A stretch of 64,000 bases of DNA, taken from the NCBI GenBank assembly GCA_937980205.1, contig CALJKW010000016.1, positions 124,001-188,000 of the forward strand. Direction: 5' to 3'. Both the position numbers and the translations under genes were made by a program. Below the pieces are notes generated by a model that had not been told where the DNA came from, made no database searches, and saw only the letters and a list, made by a program, of their open reading frames with translations. Positions 10,001 through 17,633 of this stretch are shown here, in pieces (the first letter of the stretch is position 1; each line of letters begins with the position of its first letter). This DNA is from an uncultured Myxococcales bacterium (lineage in GTDB: Bacteria; Myxococcota; Myxococcia; Myxococcales; Myxococcaceae).

Positions 10001-13000
10001 GGCGAACGTGTACTTCATCGGCACGATGGCGGCCGGAGTGATGCTGACGGCGTCGAGCGCTCCGCTGATGCCGGCGACCCAGGCGGCGACGGTGACGGCG
10101 GCCGCGGCGCCGACGCAGCTCGTCTTCACCACGCCGGCCCGCACGGTGACGGCGGGTGGGTGCAGCGCGATTCTCTCGGTGCAGGCGCGTGACAGCTTCA
10201 ACAACCCGCGCTCGGTCACCGCGAACACGCCGGTCGCGCTGTCGGGCACCGCGACGTTCTACTCGGACGCGGCCTGCACCATGGCGGTGGCGCAGGTGAC
10301 GATGACGAGCGGCGCGGACACCGCGAGCTTCTACTTCCGGGCGAACACGGCGGGGCCGCTGCCGCTGACGGCGACGGCGACGGGGTTGAACCCGGCGAGC
10401 CAGACGCAGACGGTGAACCCGGCGGCGCCGGACCGGCTGGTGTTCACCACGCCGCCGCAGACGCTGGCCGCGGGGGCGTGCAGCGCGATCGCCACCGTGC
10501 AGGCGCGCGATGCCTTCGGCAACGCGTCGGCTCCTGCGGCGATGCAGACGGTCACGCTGACGAGCGGAGCGGGCGTGACGTTCTACTCGAACCCGACGTG
10601 CACCACGGCCGCGGGCTCGGTGCCGCTGGCGGCCGGCGCGACGACGGCGAGCTTCTACTTCCGCGGTACGGCCTCGGGCGTGCGCACGCTCAACGCGGCG
10701 GTGACGGGCTGGACGGCGGCGACGCAGAACGCGACGTTCAACGCCGGCTCGGCGACGCAGTTGGTGTTCACGACGCCGGCACGGACGGTGGCGGCGGGCG
10801 CGTGCTCGCAGGTGCTGACCGTCGAGGCGCGAGACGCGTTCGGCAACACCGCGACGGTGGCGGCGCCGACGAACGTGACGCTCGCGGCCATGCCGGCGGC
10901 GGGGTTCACGTTCCACTCGAACGCGACGTGCACGATGGCGGCGGGCACACCGCAGATTCCGGCGGGCGGCAGCACGGCGAGCTTCTACGTGCGCGGCACG
11001 GCGGTGGCGTCGGTGTCCGTCACCGCGACGGCGGCGGGCCTCACACCCGCGAGCCAGAGCGTGACGGTCACGGCGGGCACCCCCTCGGTCATCGTGTTCA
11101 CGACGCCGGCGCGCTCCGCGGCGGCAGGTGCCTGCTCCTCGCCGCTCACGGTGCAGCTGCGCGACGCGTTCGGCAACGCGGCGCCGGCGGGGGCGGGTGG
11201 GGTGACGCTCAACCTCGGCGCGATGCCCGCGACCGGCTTCGCGTTCCACGGCAACGCGACGTGCACGATGGCGACGACGACGGCCGTGGTGCCGATGGGC
11301 ATGAGCCAGGCGACGTTCCAGTTCCGCGGCACGGCGAGCGGCACCATCGCGGTCACGGTGTCGGGCACCGGGCTCACCAGCGCGAACCAGAGCCAGACGG
11401 TCACGCCGGGGGCCGCGACCAGCTTCCAGTGGGACCCGGTGCCGAGCCCGCGCGCGCTCAACACGGCGTTCGGCGTGACGGTGCGCGCGCGCGACGCGTT
11501 CGGCAACGTCGCGACGGGCTTCACCGGCACCGCGGCGCTGACGATGACGCCCGCGGGGACGGTGAGCTGCACCTCGTCGTGCACGAACACGACGACGACG
11601 GACGTCTTCGGCGCGGGCGTGTGGAGCGGCACCGTGACCATCACCAACCTCGCCGCGGTCGGCACGAACCGCCAGCTCGTCGCGACGCAGGGCGCGGTGA
11701 ACGGCAGCTCGAACACGTTCACCGTCACGGGGCCCGCGACGCGGTCGCCGCCGATCGCCCGCTTCACGTGGAGCCCGGCGGTCATCAACGTCGGCGGCAC
11801 GGTGAACTTCAACGCGTCGACGAGCAGCGACTACCAGACGCCGACCGCGCAGCTGCAGGTGAGCTTCGACCCGGAGAACGACGGCAACTTCTCGAGCTAC
11901 ACGACCACGAAGACGTTCAGCCACCGGTACAACACCGCCGGCCTGTACCGCGTGCGCATGATGGTGCGCGACACGGACGGAGACGTCGACTACCGGTCCG
12001 GCTGGGTGCGCGTGCTGCCGATGAACAGCCCGCGGTGCGTGGTCAACACGTCGAGTGACGTCGACGACGGCGCGAGCAACTGCACCGGCTCGAATGGTCC
12101 GGACGGCCGGCTGTCGCTGTCCGAGGCCATTCGCATCTCGAACAACACGATGCAGCTCGAGAGCATCACGTTCTCGACGACGATGACGATCACGAGCACC
12201 GGCTCGTACAACGTCACCAACGACGTCGACATCTTCGCTCAGCCGGGCGTCATCCTCGTCGGGAAGACGATTCAGGTGAGCGCGACGAACGACGCGGTCA
12301 ACGTCTACGGCCTCGAGATGTCCGGGCAGACCTCGCCGTTCCTGTTGAGCGGCAACGGTACGACGGTGACGCTCACCGACGTCTACTTCCACGACATGGC
12401 GGGCGTGCGGCTCACGCAGGGCACGATGACGCTCGAGCAGGTGCGCATCGCGAGCTGCACCGGGCCGTGCATCGAGAAGCAGACGACGAGCGCGGGCGCC
12501 ATCAACCTGCGTTACTCGGAGCTCCGCGCTTCTCCGCTGCAGCCCGCAATTCTGGTGAGCGGCTGCTCGGGCACCGGCACGGTTCTGGACATGTTCTCGA
12601 ACACGGTCACAGACTTCACCTTCGGCGTGCGACTGCAATGCAACAGCACCGCGCTGGTGCGGCACAACACGTTCGACGCGGTCGCGACGGGCGTGGCCTA
12701 CGCGGGAGGTACCGGCCACGTGCTGCAGAACAACATCTTCACGAACAGCGCGACGAGCGCGGCGACCTGCGGCACGGCGACCTTCACCACGCGCAGCCAC
12801 CACCACCTGTTCGGCAATGCGTCGAACGGCTGCGTCGGCGGCGACCCGAACACGCTGACGTCGAATCCGCAGTACGCGTTCGCTCCGGCAGACGACCTGC
12901 GGCTCGCGTTCGGCAGCCCCGCGGTGAACTCCGCGTTCGATACGGGCCTCGACGTGTGCCTCGGCTTCCCCGGCGACTTCGTGGGCAGCGGCCCCGACCG

Positions 13001-13022
13001 CGGCGGCAGGGAGTCGTACTGA
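7047..13022 (+). CDS. Giant surface lipoprotein: TIG domain, 11 tandem two-cysteine Ig-like modules, PKD domain, beta-helix
   Basis: 1991 residues. The GTG at 7047 overlaps the previous stop; an ATG at 7071 is an alternative. A long N-region leads to the lipobox LLLAC. Domains in order: TIG/IPT (APTLTGVTPDRG...), an Ig-like domain, 11 modules of about 109 residues, an Ig-like domain without the module cysteine pattern (FQWDPVPSPRALN...), a PKD domain (PPIARFTWSPAVINVGG...), and a right-handed beta-helix C-terminus with Asn/Thr-rich rungs that starts near a RLSLSEAI motif. Each module has one Cys near the start and one mid-way, probably a disulfide. The N-region is partly encoded by a palindromic repeat. 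Such stalk-plus-tip proteins are usually adhesins or matrix parts; that role is inferred. Confidence 0.8.
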   Translation: MSGAFARAMLDSPGPVRLRGGPLRGRRSAQGARLLGVLTFLLLACTKPAPAPTLTGVTPDRGPADREVVVTISGTHLGPLLVTDFSRRSSSVLDSTFGARLGRENLRDVHLDEDGSVSATVPPGITPGTYDLVLTTPGGTQLTLAGAYRVLAANELADLVTAFRFEPIAPQQVGVPFSITVTAVDQQGFAVDGFAGTAALSDVTGTVVPKQIGPFARGVWTGLVEVRAPQAADVLTATSAAAKTGSSNPFPVNAGSGARLVFATPPRAAQAGACSEAVTVQSVDALFTPSPVAADLALVLAAMPSSGFSLFSDAACTVPLAAPAISAGTSALTVHFRGTRAGAVQLTARAQGLASATQTETVNAGPPSTLVFTTPPPTLNSGACSNDVTVQTRDSFDNPAPVTAPTLVALDQLPAASLELFQPGGCATPASSVMLAAGASSGDFQIRGATAGAFTLTASAPGFAPAMLLVRVNPAGFPTQLVIVSMPQTVPVGICSGPLAVQSQDAAGNAVTTPGQLPVSLSASPAMGFELFDDMGCTNPVTMTTLGVTTSTSIVYFRGVNAGAVTVTAASLGLQSGVQTENLTAGPASRLTFTSAPQTVQAGACSGAVDVGLLDSLGNPATASMAQTVTLAAAGLAFFSDASCATAASTFDLMPGAASGRLYFRGTAAGMVTVDATSPGLTSAQQVQTVTPGPPVSIVFTSAPQTVGVDACSSAATIEVRDAFGNASPLPSAAPTALSANPAAGFTFFSDPSCTTMIGGVAIPAMSATASFFFRSSALGTVMVTASPMGLMPASQSETIVAGAPSRLAFTTPARSTVAATCSPAVTVTVQDASGNPSPGASSVNVALAAGTLSLFSDAACTMAVTGVTIPMGQSSGTFHYRSNTAGAYPVTASAMGLSDGMQTQSVTAAPADRLAFATPPRTAGAGACSAVVTVARRDAFGNDSPGAAATVTLSAAPSAGFTFYSDPGCTTATTAVPLANGAAQANVYFIGTMAAGVMLTASSAPLMPATQAATVTAAAAPTQLVFTTPARTVTAGGCSAILSVQARDSFNNPRSVTANTPVALSGTATFYSDAACTMAVAQVTMTSGADTASFYFRANTAGPLPLTATATGLNPASQTQTVNPAAPDRLVFTTPPQTLAAGACSAIATVQARDAFGNASAPAAMQTVTLTSGAGVTFYSNPTCTTAAGSVPLAAGATTASFYFRGTASGVRTLNAAVTGWTAATQNATFNAGSATQLVFTTPARTVAAGACSQVLTVEARDAFGNTATVAAPTNVTLAAMPAAGFTFHSNATCTMAAGTPQIPAGGSTASFYVRGTAVASVSVTATAAGLTPASQSVTVTAGTPSVIVFTTPARSAAAGACSSPLTVQLRDAFGNAAPAGAGGVTLNLGAMPATGFAFHGNATCTMATTTAVVPMGMSQATFQFRGTASGTIAVTVSGTGLTSANQSQTVTPGAATSFQWDPVPSPRALNTAFGVTVRARDAFGNVATGFTGTAALTMTPAGTVSCTSSCTNTTTTDVFGAGVWSGTVTITNLAAVGTNRQLVATQGAVNGSSNTFTVTGPATRSPPIARFTWSPAVINVGGTVNFNASTSSDYQTPTAQLQVSFDPENDGNFSSYTTTKTFSHRYNTAGLYRVRMMVRDTDGDVDYRSGWVRVLPMNSPRCVVNTSSDVDDGASNCTGSNGPDGRLSLSEAIRISNNTMQLESITFSTTMTITSTGSYNVTNDVDIFAQPGVILVGKTIQVSATNDAVNVYGLEMSGQTSPFLLSGNGTTVTLTDVYFHDMAGVRLTQGTMTLEQVRIASCTGPCIEKQTTSAGAINLRYSELRASPLQPAILVSGCSGTGTVLDMFSNTVTDFTFGVRLQCNSTALVRHNTFDAVATGVAYAGGTGHVLQNNIFTNSATSAATCGTATFTTRSHHHLFGNASNGCVGGDPNTLTSNPQYAFAPADDLRLAFGSPAVNSAFDTGLDVCLGFPGDFVGSGPDRGGRESY
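7094..7140 (+). repeat. Copy of a palindromic interspersed element, translated within the giant lipoprotein leader
   Basis: TTCGACTG, then a GC-rich hairpin with a TTC loop, then GCTCCGCTCAGGGTG matches the right half of the elements at 42431-42480 and 50541-50584. It is in frame and adds the Arg/Gly-rich run RLRGGPLRGRRSAQG before the hydrophobic core of the signal. Confidence 0.65.
7824..11423 (+). repeat. Eleven tandem coding repeats of about 109 codons (two-cysteine Ig-like modules)
   Basis: Modules start with L/I-x-F-T-T-P-(P/A)-R/Q-T, followed by AGACS, a (D/N)AFGN motif, S(D/N)xxCT, a FRGT-like strand and a closing QTxTV. The spacing is regular for 3600 bases. The copies have diverged in sequence, so this is an old amplification held by selection, not a recent slippage. 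Flanking domains at both sides lack this cysteine pattern. Confidence 0.9.
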
Positions 13023-14296
13023 TGCGGCGCGCCCTGCTCGCGGTTCTGTTGGTCGCGGCTGCATGCGGGAAGAAGGAGACCGGAGCGGTGGCGGTGGCCG
13101 ACGCCGGGCGCGGCCCCGCGATGACCGTGATCGCCACGTGCGCCGAGGTCCGCGGCGAGGCGCAGGTCCGCCGCGCGGGCAAGCCGTACTGGGAGCCGCT
13201 CACCGAGGGCGGCACGCTGCGCGACGGCGACTGGGTGCGCACGCTGTCGGCGACACACGCGCGGCTCGAGTTCCTGCAGGGCGGCAGCCTCGAGCTGTCG
13301 GAGAACGCGGTGGTCGTGGTCGAGATGCCGAGCCCCTCCGAGGTGCCGGCGGGCGTGGCGGCGGCGCCGCGCGTGTCGGTCGAGTCCGGTGAGGTGCAGG
13401 CGACGGCGCCCGAGGCGTCCGGCGCTCAGGACGAGCTGCCGCCGCTGCTCTTGCGCACGTCCGATGGGAAGACGACGGTGCTGCAGCCCGACAAGGGCGC
13501 GGGCAAGACCGCGTTCCGCGTCAGCGCGTCGGACGCGGGCGTCTCGGTCGCGGTGACGCGCGGCAAGGCGACGCTGCGCAGCGGAGACAGCACGGTCGCC
13601 GTGAACGCCGGCAGCGCGGCGGTGCTCGGTCAGGAGGGGCCCATCGCCCCGGTCGAGCTGCCGGACTTCCCCGCCAGCGTCTCGCCGGGCATCGACGCCC
13701 GCGTGCTCTTCGAAGAGGGCGTGACGACCACGAAGCTGGTCTGGGCGCCGGTGAACGGCGCCGTCGGGTACCGGATTCAGCTCGCCCGCGATCTCTCGTT
13801 CACCATTCAGTCGCGCATCATCGATCTCACGCTGACGTCGTTCTCGCTGCGGCCCGAGAGCAAGGGGCTCTACGTGTGGCGGGTCGCGACCAAGGGCGCC
13901 AACGGCGTCGTCGGCGAGTACGGGTTCGCGCGGCGCATCTTCTTCGAGGCCGACGAGCCGAAGGAGCTGCTGCTGGGGCCGGAGGATGCGACGACCGTCT
14001 CCTACGCCGGGGCGCTTCCCACGATCGCGTTCACGTGGCTCGCGGCGGCGCAGAACCCGAGCTACCGGCTGATGGTGTCGAAGGGCGCGGACCCGCAGGC
14101 GGAGCCGGTCGTGAACGTCGTGACGACGTCGCAGCGGGCCGAGGTGGCGACGCTGCCGGCGGGTGAGTACCGCTGGGGGGTCTACGTCGACGGGCGCGTG
14201 CTCAAGCCGTTGTTCTTGAAGCCGCGGCGGCTGACGGTGAAGGCGGTGCCGAAGGCCCTGGTGAAGACGCCGAACAAGATCAACAAGTGGGAGTAG
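13022..14296 (+). CDS. FecR-domain lipoprotein with C-terminal Ig/Fn3-like domains
   Basis: 424 residues. The ATG at 13022 overlaps the preceding stop (TGATG). The signal MRRALLAVLLVAAAC gives a lipidated Cys15. A FecR domain follows at about residues 40-105 (AEVRGEAQVRRAGKPYWEPL...GDWVRTLSATHARLEFLQGG...), and a second FecR-like beta segment near 170-205. The C-terminal half has repeats with W-x(2)-V-N-G-A-V-G-Y-R-I-Q and YVWRV, as in Fn3-like domains that follow FecR or LysM in other bacterial envelope proteins. Last gene of the Ig-surface operon. FecR domains commonly sit in the periplasm and sense or scaffold surface structures; here the partner would be the three proteins encoded upstream (inference). 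Confidence 0.82.
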   Translation: MRRALLAVLLVAAACGKKETGAVAVADAGRGPAMTVIATCAEVRGEAQVRRAGKPYWEPLTEGGTLRDGDWVRTLSATHARLEFLQGGSLELSENAVVVVEMPSPSEVPAGVAAAPRVSVESGEVQATAPEASGAQDELPPLLLRTSDGKTTVLQPDKGAGKTAFRVSASDAGVSVAVTRGKATLRSGDSTVAVNAGSAAVLGQEGPIAPVELPDFPASVSPGIDARVLFEEGVTTTKLVWAPVNGAVGYRIQLARDLSFTIQSRIIDLTLTSFSLRPESKGLYVWRVATKGANGVVGEYGFARRIFFEADEPKELLLGPEDATTVSYAGALPTIAFTWLAAAQNPSYRLMVSKGADPQAEPVVNVVTTSQRAEVATLPAGEYRWGVYVDGRVLKPLFLKPRRLTVKAVPKALVKTPNKINKWE

Positions 14297-14299
14297 GGC

Positions 14300-16195
14300 T
14301 CACGGCGTCGGCTTCGGCTTCCCTCGGCCTCGCACGCGCGCCTCTGCCTCGTCGAGCTTCTGCTTCACGCCGGGGCGTGACGGGTCGGCGAGCAGCAGCG
14401 CCTGAAGGTGCACGGCGGCCTCGGCGTCGTCGCCGCGCGCGAGCGCCTTCTCGGCCAGCACCTCGAACACCTTGCCGAGCTGCTCGGATCGCTCGCGGAC
14501 GCGAGCGTCATCGGGCGCGACGGCCCGCGCCGAGGTGAGGTGATCGAGCGCGGTGTCTCCCCCGGGGCCGGAGAGCGAGCCAGACGCCATGCGATCGTCG
14601 AAGCGATCGAGGTGCGCCTTGAGCTCGCGCGAGCGGGACAGCGCGCCGGCCGCCACCCAGCCGCCGAGGCTGCCTCCGACGAGCAGCGCCGCGGCGAGCC
14701 CGCGCGCCAGCCACGGACGTCGTGAGAGCCCGCGCGCGACCGACGAGCCCGCCACGGCGCGGCGCACCGAAGAGATCGCTCCGCCGCCGGCCTTGCCGAC
14801 GACCGGCCGCGCGGCGCGCGCCTGCAGCACCGCGGTGTCGAGGCGCTTCTTCTCGTTCTCGAGGTCGACCTCGAACAGCGAGCGCACGGTCTGGCCGATG
14901 TCCGCGGGGCCGAGCGCGGCGGCCTCGGCCTCGAGCGAGGCGAGCATCTTGCGCGCGCGGCTGTAGCGGCGCTCGACCTCGGGGTTCGTGGCCTGCAGCA
15001 CGACGCTGTCGAGGCCGCGCGTGGCGAGCGCGTTCTTCTCGGAGGGCGGCCCGATGCGCTCTCGCTTCGTGCTCGAGCGCGTCTCGCTGGTGCTGCCCTC
15101 GAACAGCGGCTCGAGCGTCAGCATCTCGTACAGCACGACGCCCGCCGCGTAGAGGTCCCAGCTCGGAGCGGGGTCCTGCCCGTCGATCTGCTCGGGAGGC
15201 ATGTACGAGAACTTTCCGGCGACGAGCTGGCGCTGCGACGTGCCGCCGGCGGCGGCGACGCCGAAGTCGACGAGCTTCACCTCTCCGTTCTCGGAGAGGA
15301 GGATGTTGCCCGGGCTCACGTCGCGGTGCACGAGGTGCAGCCACCGGCCGTCGACGTCGGTGCGCTGGTGCAGGTAGTCGAGCGCCTTCACCACCTCGAG
15401 CACGACGTGCGTGCAGAACGCGGTCGTCGGCTTGATGCCGCGCACGCGCATGACCTGGAGAATCGAGGCGAGATCGCGACCGCGGACGTACTCCATCGCG
15501 AGGTACGGGCGGCCGGCGGCCTCGCCGAAGTCGAAGACCTGGATGAGGTTCGGGTGCTGCAGCGAGGCGGAGATCTTCGCCTCGTTGAGGAAGAGGCCGC
15601 CGTACTTGGTGCCGGGCCCGAACTCGGGGAGCACGACCTTGAGCGCGACGATCTTCTCGACGCCGCGGGCCATGGTGGCGCGCGCGGCGTAGACCTCGGC
15701 CATGCCGCCCGCGCCGAGGCGATCGAGCAGCTGGTAGTTGCCGAGGACGTCGAGGGGCCGAAGGCCGCCGCTCCACTGCTTGCCGGCGGGCACGTCGGCG
15801 GCGGGGCCAGGCTCGGCAGCGTCGCCGCCGTCGGCGGCGGGGTGCTCGCCCGTCGTCGAGGGCATCATCGTCTCGGCGGACACGGGCCCCGAGTCGTCGA
15901 AGGGCGCGAAGTCGAGCGGGAACTGGATGCTGTCGGCGTCGAGCGCGACGTACTTCACGAACATTCCCTGGCGCGGCTTGTCGACGATCTTCACCACGCG
16001 CGCGGTGCCTTTGACGCGGACGGCGCCGTCGTTGAACTTGAGGTGAAGCGCGAAGAGCGTCTCTTTCGGGAGCGGCTGCTCGGAGGGGACGAAGAGGCGG
16101 TTCGCGACGCGCGACGAGAGCTCGCGCTTGAACTGCGCCTCGTCGTCGCAGCGGACCTTCAAGCGGATCACCTTGACCGGCGCGTCGGTCCCCAC
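14300..16195 (-). CDS. Ser/Thr protein kinase with N-terminal PilZ-like domain, one membrane helix and C-terminal helical repeats
   Basis: 631 residues, GTG start. Residues 8-95 resemble the PilZ-like domain common in myxobacteria (RLFVPSEQPLPKETLFALHL, VRVKGTARVV). The kinase spans about 153-430, with the glycine loop GAGGMAEVY, K186, HRDVSPGN (290-297) and DFG (310-312), so it should be active. A transmembrane helix lies near 510-530 (ARGLAAALLVGGSLGGWVAA), followed by a short TPR-like region. The layout suggests cytoplasmic second-messenger or ligand input and an envelope-facing C-terminus. Only three bases separate its stop from the FecR gene on the other strand. TACATT lies 8 bases before the start. 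Confidence 0.9.
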   Translation of the reverse strand: MGTDAPVKVIRLKVRCDDEAQFKRELSSRVANRLFVPSEQPLPKETLFALHLKFNDGAVRVKGTARVVKIVDKPRQGMFVKYVALDADSIQFPLDFAPFDDSGPVSAETMMPSTTGEHPAADGGDAAEPGPAADVPAGKQWSGGLRPLDVLGNYQLLDRLGAGGMAEVYAARATMARGVEKIVALKVVLPEFGPGTKYGGLFLNEAKISASLQHPNLIQVFDFGEAAGRPYLAMEYVRGRDLASILQVMRVRGIKPTTAFCTHVVLEVVKALDYLHQRTDVDGRWLHLVHRDVSPGNILLSENGEVKLVDFGVAAAGGTSQRQLVAGKFSYMPPEQIDGQDPAPSWDLYAAGVVLYEMLTLEPLFEGSTSETRSSTKRERIGPPSEKNALATRGLDSVVLQATNPEVERRYSRARKMLASLEAEAAALGPADIGQTVRSLFEVDLENEKKRLDTAVLQARAARPVVGKAGGGAISSVRRAVAGSSVARGLSRRPWLARGLAAALLVGGSLGGWVAAGALSRSRELKAHLDRFDDRMASGSLSGPGGDTALDHLTSARAVAPDDARVRERSEQLGKVFEVLAEKALARGDDAEAAVHLQALLLADPSRPGVKQKLDEAEARVRGRGKPKPTP

Positions 16196-16202
16196 GGCGG
16201 AG

Positions 16203-16209
16203 TAATGTA
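16203..16209. promoter_or_regulatory. Overlapping back-to-back -10 boxes for the divergent kinase and PEGA genes
   Basis: TAATGT on the plus strand lies 8 bases before the GTG at 16217, and TACATT on the minus strand lies 8 bases before the GTG at 16195. The two hexamers share five bases of a near-palindrome (GTAATGTAC). One site could fire in both directions, giving near-leaderless mRNAs. Confidence 0.45.
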
Positions 16210-16216
16210 CCGCGCC

Positions 16217-16543
16217 GTGAGACGAATTCTATTCGCGGTCCTGTTCGCGGCGTGTGCGCATCAGGCTCCGGCCCCCGAGCCCAAAGCAGAGGAGACGAAG
16301 CCCGAGACGCGCGTGATGGTCGCCGACGAGCCGGGGCTGAAGGTGCTCGCCGAGCCCGACGACGCGGAGCTCACCATCGACGGCCAGAGCTACGGCAAGG
16401 TGTCGGCGCTCTCGGGCCCGCTGCAGCTCAAGCCCGGCATCTACCAGGTGAGCCTGAAGCGCGGCGGGTACCAGACGTGGCGCGCAGAGGTGGCGGTCGG
16501 CGACAAGACCGAGCAGCTCAGGGTCGTGATGGTGAAGCAGTAG
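16217..16543 (+). CDS. PEGA-domain lipoprotein
   Basis: 108 residues from the GTG at 16217; an ATG at 16205 is possible but lies in the presumed -10 box. The N-terminus MRRILFAVLFAAC is a lipoprotein signal with Cys13. After an Ala/Pro/Glu linker, the PEGA domain reads VLAEPDDAELTIDGQSYG, then LKPGIYQVSLKRGGYQTW, the typical pattern of a Pro, a Gly before a turn and a final Tyr/Trp strand. PEGA domains are small surface or periplasmic beta domains, often next to kinases in myxobacteria. The divergent kinase 21 bases away fits that habit. Function not known. Confidence 0.85.
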   Translation: MRRILFAVLFAACAHQAPAPEPKAEETKPETRVMVADEPGLKVLAEPDDAELTIDGQSYGKVSALSGPLQLKPGIYQVSLKRGGYQTWRAEVAVGDKTEQLRVVMVKQ

Positions 16544-16544
16544 G

Positions 16545-16778
16545 TCAGTACCACCACGTCTTCGGCACGGCGTACGCGTCGTAGATGTCGCGGTGCTTGC
16601 GCAGGCCCATCGCCTCGCGCTGCACCACCAGGTACCAGAGCCGCTTCTGGGCCTCGCGCAGCGTGTCGGCGCCAGGCCGGGCACGCCAGTCTTCGAGCGC
16701 GCGCTCGAGCGCTGCGCCCGCGCGTCCCAGTGACGCGGCGCGCTCGGCCTTCAGCTCCTGCTCAATCGCGAGTTCCAT
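16545..16778 (-). CDS. Small helical protein, DUF6665-like
   Basis: 77 residues from the ATG at 16778. Mostly helical and charged: MELAIEQELKAERAASLGRAG, then a middle helix, then LWYLVVQREAMGLRKHRDIY and a Pro/Trp/Tyr tail. The LGRAG and VQREAxGLRxH motifs match my memory of the DUF6665 family, whose function is unknown. No signal or membrane segment. Its stop lies one base from the PEGA gene stop on the other strand. Confidence 0.7.
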   Translation of the reverse strand: MELAIEQELKAERAASLGRAGAALERALEDWRARPGADTLREAQKRLWYLVVQREAMGLRKHRDIYDAYAVPKTWWY

Positions 16779-16784
16779 GGGGGC

Positions 16785-16790
16785 ATCGTA
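16785..16790 (-). promoter_or_regulatory. Putative -10 box (TACGAT) of the DUF6665-like gene
   Basis: TACGAT on the minus strand ends 6 bases before the ATG at 16778. In the same 30-base divergent spacer TAAAGG lies 11 bases before the plus-strand ATG at 16809. Confidence 0.35.
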
Positions 16791-16808
16791 GTAAAGGCCA
16801 CTGCTGCG

Positions 16809-17633
16809 ATGCTCATTCCCCTCGCCGTGGCCGTCGTGCTCGCGCAATCGGACCCATCAGAATGGGTTCAGCCGCCGAGCGCGCCCGCGCCGAAGCCGGG
16901 CGAGCCGGTCGCGCCCGTCGCGCCCGTCGCGCCCGAAGAAGAAGGGCCGGGCGAGGGCATCCGCGTCGAGCCGACGCCCCAGGCCGCTGCGACGCCCGCG
17001 CCGCCCGCGGTGAAGCCGGCCGAGCCTGCCGTCGAGCAGCCGTCGCCGGACCCGCGCCGTTGGACGTGGCCGCACTTCGCGCTCGCGCTGATGGGCAGCT
17101 TCGGAGACTCGGGCTACTTCGCGGTTCGCCTCGAGGGAGGAGCCGTCATCGGCTTCGCGCGGCGCATGCAGGGCACCGCGAACCGCGCGATGGGCCCCAC
17201 GCTGGGGCTCGCCGCCGATCTGCTCGCCGCGAAGATCCGCATCGGGGTGTGCGGCACCGCCGGCATCTGCGGCTCGCGGTACCAGGGCGGCCTCGCGCTG
17301 CGCGGCGCGTGGAACTGGGGCGTGATCGACAAAGAGGGCATCGTCGCGCCGATTCACTCGCTGTTCTTCCAGGCCGTCGGCTTCTTGAGCAGCAACTCCG
17401 TGCCGTCTGCGCCGCTGTTCCCCGGCAGTACCTGGGGAGAGCACGGCGTGCGCTTCGATCTCGGCCTCACCAGCGGCTACCTGCGCGGCTCGACGTGGCC
17501 GCGGCCGGGCGCGTTCGTGATCGGCGGCGGCATCTACCTCGCGTTCTCGCTCGAGTGGCTGATCGCCGTCAGCGACCCCGAGGTGCGCACCGGTCGCGTG
17601 CGCTTCGGCGTGTCGCTCGGCGTCGGCATCTAG
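16809..17633 (+). CDS. Secreted, Pro-rich-linker protein with beta-rich C-terminus, function unknown
   Basis: 274 residues. A short signal (MLIPLAVAVVLAQS) is followed by about 75 residues rich in Pro, Ala, Glu and Val, including VAPVAPVAP from a 9-base repeat. A folded domain from about residue 85 has many Gly and aromatic residues (FALALMGSFGDSGYFAVRLE...VIGGGIYLAFSLEWLIAV...VRFGVSLGVGI), which suggests a beta-barrel or beta-sandwich in the outer membrane. Two cysteines (GVCGTAGICG) lie close together. Its TAG stop and the opposite gene's TAG share the palindrome CTAG at 17630-17633. No family recognised. Confidence 0.65.
   Translation: MLIPLAVAVVLAQSDPSEWVQPPSAPAPKPGEPVAPVAPVAPEEEGPGEGIRVEPTPQAAATPAPPAVKPAEPAVEQPSPDPRRWTWPHFALALMGSFGDSGYFAVRLEGGAVIGFARRMQGTANRAMGPTLGLAADLLAAKIRIGVCGTAGICGSRYQGGLALRGAWNWGVIDKEGIVAPIHSLFFQAVGFLSSNSVPSAPLFPGSTWGEHGVRFDLGLTSGYLRGSTWPRPGAFVIGGGIYLAFSLEWLIAVSDPEVRTGRVRFGVSLGVGI

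Noticed and set aside
7824..11423. Regular repeats suggesting a CRISPR array or satellite
   Set aside because: The period is about 327 bases, the repeats are diverged and all in frame. They are protein modules.
6036..13064. A 2342-residue open frame on the minus strand across the Ig-domain operon
   Set aside because: It is an antisense shadow caused by the high G+C third positions. It is Arg/Ala/His-rich with no domain, while the plus strand has signals, lipoboxes and regular modules.
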